A DNA stretch of 64,000 bases from positions 434,001 to 498,000 of the forward strand of contig NZ_CP063982.1 of the NCBI RefSeq assembly GCF_022811525.1, read 5' to 3'. Positions 58,048 through 64,000 of the stretch are shown here, piece after piece. Made by a program: the position numbers and the translations under genes. This stretch comes from Orrella daihaiensis (GTDB lineage: Bacteria > Pseudomonadota > Gammaproteobacteria > Burkholderiales > Burkholderiaceae_B). The notes below the pieces were generated by a model. It saw only the letters and a list, made by a program, of their open reading frames with translations, was not told the origin of the DNA and ran no database searches. Numbering within the stretch: position 1 is the stretch's first letter; each line of letters opens with the position of its first letter.

Positions 58048-58888
58048 GTTTTCTGCACAGTGGCTAGCCTTGAGAGAGCCCGTGGATCATGCCGCACGAA
58101 GCGCTCGAGTCAGGGATGTTTTATTGGCAGATCTGCGCAAGCGTCACGGGGAGCAATTATCAGGCTTAAGCATATTGGACCTTGGTTGTGGATCCGGTTC
58201 TAATCTGCGTGCGATCGCACCGCACTTGGGTGGGCAACAGCGCTGGTGTTTGGTTGATTATGACGATGCATTGCTAGATGCGGCGCGCCTGGCTTTAAAG
58301 GCTTGGGCTCATGTGGTTGTCTCGGAAACTACCGATTCCCTTCAGATTATGTATGGTGATCGTGATATTGAAATAACGTTTCGCAGCGCTGATTTATCGG
58401 GTGATCTTCAAACGGTACTTGCTTGGCCAGCCGATCTGGTCAGTGCCTCGGCTTTGTTCGATTTGGTGTCGCGTCAGTGGGTCGATAGGTTTTGTGACGC
58501 ATTGCGTACACCACTGTACGCGGTATTAAGTTTTGATGGTCAGATGCAGTGGGAGCCTGAGCACCCATTTGACCAGACTGTCAGGCAGGCATTCTGTATG
58601 CACCAAGCGACCGATAAAGGGTTTGGGGCTGCGCTTGGCCCGAGTTCCGGCCGCTATCTGTGTGATGCTCTAAAGCAGCGCGCTTTTGAAGTGACCATCG
58701 ATAAAAGTCCCTGGCAAATCGAAGACCTGCCCTCGGCGTTTCACGACATGTTGATCGACGGGATTGCGCATGCTGTCCTTGAAACTGGCAGTCTTGGGGA
58801 GGCTGACATGGATACATGGCTCGCCTACCATCGGCGGGCGAGTCTATGCCTCATCGGACACGATGACCTCTATGCTTCAGTACCTTGA
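58040..58888 (+). CDS. Class I SAM-dependent methyltransferase
   Basis: A 282-residue methyltransferase: motif I LSILDLGCGSGSNLRAIAPH near residue 43, LVDYDDALLDAA after it, and DLVSASALFDLVSRQW, then a family-specific HPFDQTVRQAFCMHQATDKG and GFGAALGPSSGRY. Substrate unknown. The TTG at 58040 has AAGGAG upstream (58027-58033) and overlaps the ndvA stop by 8 bp, so the gene is translated from the opgH-ndvA transcript. Relatives with the HPFD and TDKGFG segments often sit near RibA/PTPS/dehydrogenase genes, as here (from memory). Confidence 0.85.
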   Translation: MGEFSAQWLALREPVDHAARSARVRDVLLADLRKRHGEQLSGLSILDLGCGSGSNLRAIAPHLGGQQRWCLVDYDDALLDAARLALKAWAHVVVSETTDSLQIMYGDRDIEITFRSADLSGDLQTVLAWPADLVSASALFDLVSRQWVDRFCDALRTPLYAVLSFDGQMQWEPEHPFDQTVRQAFCMHQATDKGFGAALGPSSGRYLCDALKQRAFEVTIDKSPWQIEDLPSAFHDMLIDGIAHAVLETGSLGEADMDTWLAYHRRASLCLIGHDDLYASVP

Positions 58889-58906
58889 TTGCGGTACAGT
58901 TTTCGG

Positions 58907-59917
58907 ATGTTTAAAACTCTCACGCGGCTAGCGTTCATCCTGATAGCCTCATTGTTGCTGTTGCTGGTGACCGGGCTATTGTTACTGCAAACGTCCGTGG
59001 CCAACGTCTTGGTAGAGAACCGTTTGCGTGCTTGGGTGCATCCGGCCCTGCAAGTCAATGGTGAAATTCAATTTGCCGTGCTACCAAGGTTCGGCATTGA
59101 CCTGCGCGATGTGACAATTCCGAGTCAGACTGGCTCACATCCCGCCTTATCTATCGGGCAGTTACGGTTTGAAGTATCGATTGCTGCCTTATTTAAGCGC
59201 GAGCTCATATTGGAGAGTCTGTATGGTGATGGTCTGGAAGTCTTCAAGTCGGGCCAGTCGTGGGGATCGTTCGTTGATGATGTTTGGCTGGCGTCCGCGC
59301 TGAACAGAGATAACCTTTTACGTGACTGGGGGACTACCGACTCTAATGCAGCAAGTCGCTGGCGTTTACTGGTCAAGCAAGCGCTTTTTGAAAATATCGC
59401 GGCCTATGCAACAGATGCCCGGGAAAGGGACACCCCTTTGGGGACGCTGCGGCAGCTTGAACTAAAGGCCGATGTCCATTGGCCCCGGGTGGCGGGCACT
59501 CAGGCTAGTCTGGGCTTTAGGCAGCTGTTTGTTAATGACGTCGAAGCCTTTGGTCACACACCGGCGTTGCTTGAGCAGCTTGGCCTAGTGAGCCAAGGGG
59601 CATGGGATGTCATGTCCATGGATAGCAATTGGGAGTTTGCCCAAGCAAAAACTGATCGTAATCCTGATCAGGTACTGTTGTTGAGATCTTTGGCTGCTAA
59701 CGGTGCATGGGGTGAGTTAACAGCAGCTTCTGGCTCGGTCAATCTCGGGACGGGTGAAATAGCGATCCCGATGCAAGTGCTATTGACCAATACACCGAAA
59801 TTCAAAAGCCGTGCGCTGGAAATAACGGTACGTCAATCCCGGATGCAATTTCAGTTGACCGGTACGATCAGTGATCCAGGGGTGCAGTGGTTAACGCGTC
59901 CAGGTGCAAACCGTTAA
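58907..59917 (+). CDS. AsmA-like protein
   Basis: A 336-residue protein with one N-terminal membrane helix (LAFILIASLLLLLVTGLLLL) and an AsmA-type periplasmic start (NRLRAWVHPALQVNGEIQFA, RFGIDLRDVTIP, FEVSIAALFKRELILESL). AsmA-like proteins are linked to phospholipid transport to the outer membrane; this one is short and has no recognised C-terminal AsmA_2 domain. ATG 58907, 18 bp after the methyltransferase stop, was chosen because it places the helix at the N-terminus. Confidence 0.75.
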   Translation: MFKTLTRLAFILIASLLLLLVTGLLLLQTSVANVLVENRLRAWVHPALQVNGEIQFAVLPRFGIDLRDVTIPSQTGSHPALSIGQLRFEVSIAALFKRELILESLYGDGLEVFKSGQSWGSFVDDVWLASALNRDNLLRDWGTTDSNAASRWRLLVKQALFENIAAYATDARERDTPLGTLRQLELKADVHWPRVAGTQASLGFRQLFVNDVEAFGHTPALLEQLGLVSQGAWDVMSMDSNWEFAQAKTDRNPDQVLLLRSLAANGAWGELTAASGSVNLGTGEIAIPMQVLLTNTPKFKSRALEITVRQSRMQFQLTGTISDPGVQWLTRPGANR

Positions 59918-59962
59918 ACTTGGCAGTGGGTGTAACTTATCTGACAGATCAGTCACTAAAAA

Positions 59963-60346
59963 ATGTCGTCTGAATATGAACTAATTGTGGGTTGTCCCAA
60001 AGTAGCCAATGAGGATGGGCGGCGCTTTGAACGTCGCTGGTTGTTGGTCGATGAGCAGTTTGCATGGGACCGTGGGCGCTATGCTGACAAACTATCTGGC
60101 GTGCAGATCAGCATTAGCTTTGGCAATATGGTGTTGCGTGCACCTGGTATGTTGCGTCTGGACCTACCGATGGACGTGATCGAAGATGATGACAGCGTAT
60201 GGCGCGAGGCTCGTGTTGACGAACAAATGCTTAAAGTTGTCGATGAGGGTGATTTGGCTTCGGTATGGTTCAGCAATGTGGTTGGCTGCCCTTGCCGACT
60301 GGTAAAGGTTCATCCTGACGAACCAACACCCCAATTTCAAACCTGA
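59963..60346 (+). CDS. Stand-alone MOSC N-terminal domain protein
   Basis: A 127-residue protein resembling only the MOSC_N beta-barrel: FERRWLLVDEQFAWDRGRYA, SFGNMVLRAPGMLRLDLPM and WFSNVVGCPCRLVKV. Full MOSC proteins (about 290 residues) continue with a C-terminal MOSC domain carrying the sulfur-binding Cys; here the frame stops after PQFQT and the next gene begins 3 bp later on the other strand. No MOSC remainder is visible in other frames. Function unknown. Confidence 0.75.
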   Translation: MSSEYELIVGCPKVANEDGRRFERRWLLVDEQFAWDRGRYADKLSGVQISISFGNMVLRAPGMLRLDLPMDVIEDDDSVWREARVDEQMLKVVDEGDLASVWFSNVVGCPCRLVKVHPDEPTPQFQT

Positions 60347-60349
60347 TTT

Positions 60350-60613
60350 TTACGCGGCAGTTGTTTTCTTGGCCGTTAGCGCTCGATATTTGGCCATCAA
60401 GGTCTCTTGGCCTTCTTTGAAGTCTGGATGCAACTCAATACATTCCACTGGACACACCACCTTGCATTGCGGCTCATCAAAATGACCCACACATTCGGTG
60501 CATGACATTGGATCAATCACATAAAAGTCTTCACCCATCGATATAGCATCGTTGGGGCATTCCGGCTCGCAGACGTCGCAATTGATACATTCTTCAGTGA
60601 TGCGTAGTGCCAT
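60350..60613 (-). CDS. 4Fe-4S ferredoxin (YfhL family)
   Basis: An 87-residue two-cluster ferredoxin. The first motif is CINCDVCEPECP and the second is CTECVGHFDEPQC with an 8-residue insertion, followed by CPVECI, the YfhL/Alvin pattern. It is next to coaD on the same strand, the usual betaproteobacterial order. Confidence 0.95.
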   Translation of the reverse strand: MALRITEECINCDVCEPECPNDAISMGEDFYVIDPMSCTECVGHFDEPQCKVVCPVECIELHPDFKEGQETLMAKYRALTAKKTTAA

Positions 60614-60631
60614 GATGATATTTTGGGAAGG

Positions 60632-61150
60632 TCAGACGGCAGTTTGTCCATGCGGCCAAGACTGCTCAAGCCGCTCTTTGGCTTTGGCTTGCAACCATCG
60701 CTCAACCGACGGAAACACGAATTTACTCACATCCCCACCCAGTAAAGCGATTTCCCGCACGATTGTGCCGGAAATGAATTGATACTGGTCCGACGGTGTC
60801 ATGAACAGTGTCTCGACCTCAGGTAACAAGTGTCGGTTCATACCAGCCATCTGAAACTCGTATTCAAAGTCTGATACTGCGCGCAAACCCCGCACAATCA
60901 CGCGTCCACCTTGCTCCCGGACAAAATCTTTCAGTAGTCCGGCAAAGCTTTCAACACGTACGTTGGGATAATGACCTAGTACTTCCTTGGCGATTTCCAC
61001 TCGTTCCTGTACGGTGAAAAAGGGCTTTTTGGCGCGGCTGTGAGCAACGCCCACCACGACCTCATCAAATAGCCCTGCCGCGCGCCGCACGAGATCCTCA
61101 TGGCCACGCGTTAAGGGGTCGAATGTTCCGGGGTAAATAGCGGTAATCAT
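60632..61150 (-). CDS. coaD: Phosphopantetheine adenylyltransferase
   Basis: Forms dephospho-CoA from phosphopantetheine and ATP. AIYPGTFDPLTRGHEDLVRR contains the T/H-x-G-H motif; VRGLRAVSDFEYEFQMAGMN and FISGTIVREIALLGGDVSKF are conserved. Length 172. The start overlaps the rsmD stop by 4 bp. Confidence 0.97.
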   Translation of the reverse strand: MITAIYPGTFDPLTRGHEDLVRRAAGLFDEVVVGVAHSRAKKPFFTVQERVEIAKEVLGHYPNVRVESFAGLLKDFVREQGGRVIVRGLRAVSDFEYEFQMAGMNRHLLPEVETLFMTPSDQYQFISGTIVREIALLGGDVSKFVFPSVERWLQAKAKERLEQSWPHGQTAV

Positions 61151-61707
61151 GGCATTTCGTCGCGCTGAAACAGTTGATAGTGTACGGCACCTGCACGTCC
61201 TTGACGCAGTGCAATATAACCTTCCGGCGGCGTTAGTGCTCGCTCTGTCTCAGCGTAGACCAGACCTTGCTTGCTTAGCAAGGGGTATATGTCGTTCAGC
61301 AGACCGGGAAACCAGCTTGCACCAAAAGGTGGATCGAGGCAGATGAGATCAAATCGCGTGTTTTCAAGTCGGGATAGGGTGTGTTTAGCGTCACCGGCAT
61401 GGATCCTGACAGATTTGGCTGCAAGTTTGTCGCGTAATTTTCGTAGTGCTGCGACAGCGCTCGGGTCTGATTCAACCATCTGAACGTGCATCACGCCTCT
61501 GGATGCGGCCTCAAACCCGAGCGCACCACTGCCGGCGAACAGGTCAAGTACCTGCTTGTTGCCAAAGTCGCCCTGCCACAAGTGATTGAGCCAGTTAAAG
61601 AGGGTCTCGCGCACCCGGTCAGGTGTTGGTCTAAGCCCGGGCACATCCACGACAGAAATCGGTGTGCGTCGATACTGACCACCAACGATCCGAATATACT
61701 TTCCCAT
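61147..61707 (-). CDS. rsmD: 16S rRNA (guanine(966)-N(2))-methyltransferase RsmD
   Basis: A 186-residue SAM-dependent rRNA methyltransferase: motif I VLDLFAGSGALGFEAASRG and catalytic DLICLDPPFG. N-terminal IRIVGGQYRRTPI is typical. It is divergent from ftsY; the start codons are separated by one base (GGGAAAATG-type on the plus side), so the promoters overlap the opposite coding regions. Confidence 0.96.
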   Translation of the reverse strand: MGKYIRIVGGQYRRTPISVVDVPGLRPTPDRVRETLFNWLNHLWQGDFGNKQVLDLFAGSGALGFEAASRGVMHVQMVESDPSAVAALRKLRDKLAAKSVRIHAGDAKHTLSRLENTRFDLICLDPPFGASWFPGLLNDIYPLLSKQGLVYAETERALTPPEGYIALRQGRAGAVHYQLFQRDEMP

Positions 61708-61708
61708 T

Positions 61709-62779
61709 ATGTTCAGATTCTTCCGTAAAAAAGACCGCCCACAGTCATCTGATGCTCAGACAGAGTCAGTCAGTGACATTATCGTTGATTCGCCTAGTTT
61801 GCCTGCTATCGAGCCGCAACAGGCTCCCCCCGCACCCCAAGCGTTAGCACAGCCCGTGCCAGAGTCGGCCAGCCAATCATGGATGAGTCGTCTGCGCCAG
61901 GGGTTGGCCAGAACCAGTATCGGTGGGATTTTTACAGGCAGCAAAGTCGATGAAAGCCTGTATGACGAGCTAGAGTCCGCACTCATTATGAGTGATGCAG
62001 GGGTGCAGGCCAGCACGACCTTGATAGAGGCACTTAGACAAACGGTTCGTAAAGAGCGTCTTCAGAGTGCGCAAGAGGTGCGCGAGGCACTGACCGATGT
62101 GCTCACGGAGCATTTGCGTGCATTGGAAAAGCCGTTTGAAGTGGGTGCGATCAAGCCTTTGGTGGTCATGATTGCAGGTGTCAACGGTGCCGGTAAGACA
62201 ACCTCGATTGGCAAACTTGCACACGCTTTGCAGGCAGGCGGTGCGCGGGTGTTGTTGGCAGCCGGGGATACGTTTAGGGCGGCCGCCCGAGAGCAATTGA
62301 TAGAGTGGGGTAACCGCAACCATGTGGCCGTGATCGCGCAAGAGGGGGGCGACCCTGCTGCAGTGGCATTTGATGCGGTTACAGCCGGTCACGCTCGTCA
62401 CATGGATGTGGTGATGGTGGATACTGCCGGTAGACTGCCAACACAGCTGCATTTAATGGAAGAGCTCAAGAAGATTCGAAGGGTGATTCACAAAGCTGAT
62501 CAAACGGCTCCACACGAAGTACTGCTTGTGGTTGACGGCAACACTGGGCAAAACGCCTTGGCGCAGGTCAAGGCATTTGATACTGCGTTAAATCTGACCG
62601 GTCTGATTGTGACCAAGCTCGATGGCACCGCCAAAGGTGGTGTGCTGGCGGCGCTAGCCTCGGGTGCTCAAGGTTGTCGTCCGATTCCGGTCTACTGGAT
62701 CGGTGTGGGCGAGCAACTCGAGGACCTGCAGCCATTTGTGGCCCGAGAGTTTGCTCAGGCCATGCTAGGCACTCACTAA
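61709..62779 (+). CDS. ftsY: Signal recognition particle receptor FtsY
   Basis: The SRP-receptor GTPase (356 residues). After a short charged/Pro-rich A region (residues 1-50), the NG domain follows: KVDESLYDELESALIMSDAG, G1 GVNGAGKTTSIGKLA, DTAGRLPTQLHLMEEL, TKLDGTAKGGV. Partner of Ffh (15.3 kb). The last 4 bp overlap the convergent CYTH-CHAD gene. Confidence 0.97.
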   Translation: MFRFFRKKDRPQSSDAQTESVSDIIVDSPSLPAIEPQQAPPAPQALAQPVPESASQSWMSRLRQGLARTSIGGIFTGSKVDESLYDELESALIMSDAGVQASTTLIEALRQTVRKERLQSAQEVREALTDVLTEHLRALEKPFEVGAIKPLVVMIAGVNGAGKTTSIGKLAHALQAGGARVLLAAGDTFRAAAREQLIEWGNRNHVAVIAQEGGDPAAVAFDAVTAGHARHMDVVMVDTAGRLPTQLHLMEELKKIRRVIHKADQTAPHEVLLVVDGNTGQNALAQVKAFDTALNLTGLIVTKLDGTAKGGVLAALASGAQGCRPIPVYWIGVGEQLEDLQPFVAREFAQAMLGTH

Positions 62780-64000
62780 TCCCAAAAATGGTCCGCGCGC
62801 TTTAGGTTTTTGAATGCAAGTTCGGCCTGTTTGGTCAGAACGCTTAAGCGAGAGGCTATCCAGCCAACGGCAAACCATGCTGAGGGTTGATCTTCGCGGA
62901 TGCCTTCGAATTTCTCGCGAGCAACGTAAAGATCATTCATCTCACCCAGAATGTCTTGAATGCGGCTTAGACGCTGGCGATAGTTTTTGAGTTTTTTGGC
63001 TGGCAGCAGTGACTCGGCAAATTGCAAACCGTACCTGAGACGCTTGGCAAGTTTTCTGAGGTCATGCTTTGATTCGATCGGCAAAGCGTCGAACCGCAGC
63101 CCATCGGCAAGTACCTTTTGATGCCATTTGAACAATTGTTTGCCCAGCGCATCTCGCACATGGGCAGGTTTGTGTTTACGTGGGTCGTGTGCAGGCGATG
63201 GCTGCAAGTCGGCCTGAAGCGGATGCGCGCCCACAGTCCAAGCCAGCAATTCAGCTAACCAGCGCTGAAATTCGGGCTTGGCGGTAATCGATGTTGACGC
63301 TTCTTCCTCTTGCCTGGCATTTAAATCAAGTGGAGGTTGGCCAGCAGCACTTAATTCCGGCATGACCGTTTCACGCAACACATCGTCGTCACGAGCTGTG
63401 CCGAGCGCTGAAAAATGTATTTTGAGTTCATCGCGCCATGGTTGAGGCGGCAAATCGGTTAGCTTTTGAAACAAAGACCACGCCGAGCGCAAGCGTCGGA
63501 TACCGACGCGCAGTTGATGCGTGTGTTCGGGCGTGCTGGCCCGGTAAAAGCCCTCAGTGTCGATTTCAGCCAGCACGGCTGCATTACGCCCAATCTGATC
63601 CAGGCATTCAATGGTGACGGCTGCGAGCGCTTGAGCAGGCGTCATCTGATTGTTCAGTTTGATTGTCTGGATTGGACGTGGCGCCCAGTATGAAGCTACT
63701 ACTTTAGCGCGAGCTGCGGTTGTGGCCGCATCGTCGATCTCGCCCAAGTTCGCCAGCCTGGACGCGAGTGCGGCCAAGGTGGTGCCGCGCTCGGCCTTAC
63801 TGCGTAGGTCCAGTATGAGGTTGTAGGCGGTGAGCCATTTGAGACCCAACAGAAACATCGCGTGCGGGCGGCCAGACACAAGCTCAAACTCTACTTCAGA
63901 TACAGGTAGTCTCAGTTCGCCAGCCTGGATGTGGCCTTGATCCAATGCAACTTCAACCACCCCGGCAGTCGTGCGGATTTTTCGGTAGAGTCGCTTGACA
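62776..64000 (-). CDS. CYTH and CHAD domain protein, 5' end outside window
   Basis: The frame is open to the right edge; the residues before the GTG at 63960 (VKRLYRKIRTTAG) fit a CYTH domain, so the gene starts outside the window. The CYTH part continues to about VEFELVSGRP; the CHAD part starts near VTIECLDQIGRN with the conserved HTHQLRVGIRRLRSAW and ESKHDLRKLAKRLRYGLQF. CHAD domains bind polyphosphate and CYTH domains hydrolyse triphosphates, such as tripolyphosphate. A polyphosphate-related role is the family inference. Confidence 0.88.
   Translation of the reverse strand, partial: VKRLYRKIRTTAGVVEVALDQGHIQAGELRLPVSEVEFELVSGRPHAMFLLGLKWLTAYNLILDLRSKAERGTTLAALASRLANLGEIDDAATTAARAKVVASYWAPRPIQTIKLNNQMTPAQALAAVTIECLDQIGRNAAVLAEIDTEGFYRASTPEHTHQLRVGIRRLRSAWSLFQKLTDLPPQPWRDELKIHFSALGTARDDDVLRETVMPELSAAGQPPLDLNARQEEEASTSITAKPEFQRWLAELLAWTVGAHPLQADLQPSPAHDPRKHKPAHVRDALGKQLFKWHQKVLADGLRFDALPIESKHDLRKLAKRLRYGLQFAESLLPAKKLKNYRQRLSRIQDILGEMNDLYVAREKFEGIREDQPSAWFAVGWIASRLSVLTKQAELAFKNLKRADHFWD

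Overview
This 64 kb window is chromosomal DNA of a betaproteobacterium, most likely Burkholderiales near the Alcaligenaceae (Bordetella/Orrella-like). The inference rests on betaproteobacterial gene strings (lolB-ispE-tRNA-Gln-prs-rplY-pth-ychF; fdx-coaD-rsmD facing ftsY; a tandem glycine riboswitch ahead of gcvT-gcvH-gcvP), the 753-residue Arg/Lys/Orn decarboxylase and the protein sequences themselves. Coding density is high. Several convergent pairs overlap by 4 bp (ffh/trmB, ribD_C/GT4, ftsY/CHAD).

Region 1 (about 0.9-10.4 kb) is an accessory region abutting a tRNA-Leu(CAA) gene (10356-10440, minus strand). Three near-identical repeats and one degenerate repeat start with a copy of the tRNA 3' end and continue for about 120 bp of further conserved sequence. 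They divide the region into cassettes: a decayed higBA remnant; a Phd/CcdA-like antitoxin with a CcdB toxin; an Abi (HEPN-type) protein plus an antidote gene split by a stop codon; an IS481-type element followed by a copper cassette (DUF2946, PCuAC-like, MbnP, MbnH); and a RhuM-Fic fusion directly before the tRNA. No site-specific recombinase is visible. This looks like successive integration of small toxin-antitoxin, defence and metal cassettes at one tRNA site.

Region 2 (10.6-49.7 kb) is mostly core genome: a PcaD-like lactonase, htpG, ampD, a CcsA-like protein, ffh, trmB, thiS (without thiG), tRNA-Gly, kch, trhO, metG, apbC, dcd, the decarboxylase, a YhiN-type flavoprotein, the glycine cleavage operon, folA/thyA/osmC, coq7, pgi, phosphomannomutase, an FAD oxidoreductase, mutM, a TPR protein, lolB, ispE, tRNA-Gln, prs, rplY, pth, a CPBP protease, ychF and an AbrB-type membrane protein. 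Between coq7 and pgi lies a likely unannotated small RNA (about 35011-35191) with an extended -10 promoter, an intrinsic terminator, and a hairpin loop identical to the 16S rRNA anti-Shine-Dalgarno sequence.

Region 3 (49.7-59 kb) holds an unusual group: a RibA-type GTP cyclohydrolase II with an extra N-terminal domain, a stand-alone RibD-type reductase, a family-4 glycosyltransferase, a 6-pyruvoyl-tetrahydropterin-synthase homologue lacking catalytic residues, a BchC-like dehydrogenase without the usual zinc cysteine, an OpgH-like glucosyltransferase, an NdvA-type glucan exporter and a SAM methyltransferase. I infer a possible pathway for a modified, glycosylated GTP-derived (pterin- or pyrimidine-like) compound next to, or merged with, periplasmic glucan synthesis.

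Region 4 (59-64 kb) returns to housekeeping genes: an AsmA-like protein, an isolated MOSC N-terminal domain, ferredoxin, coaD, rsmD, ftsY and a CYTH-CHAD protein running off the right edge.
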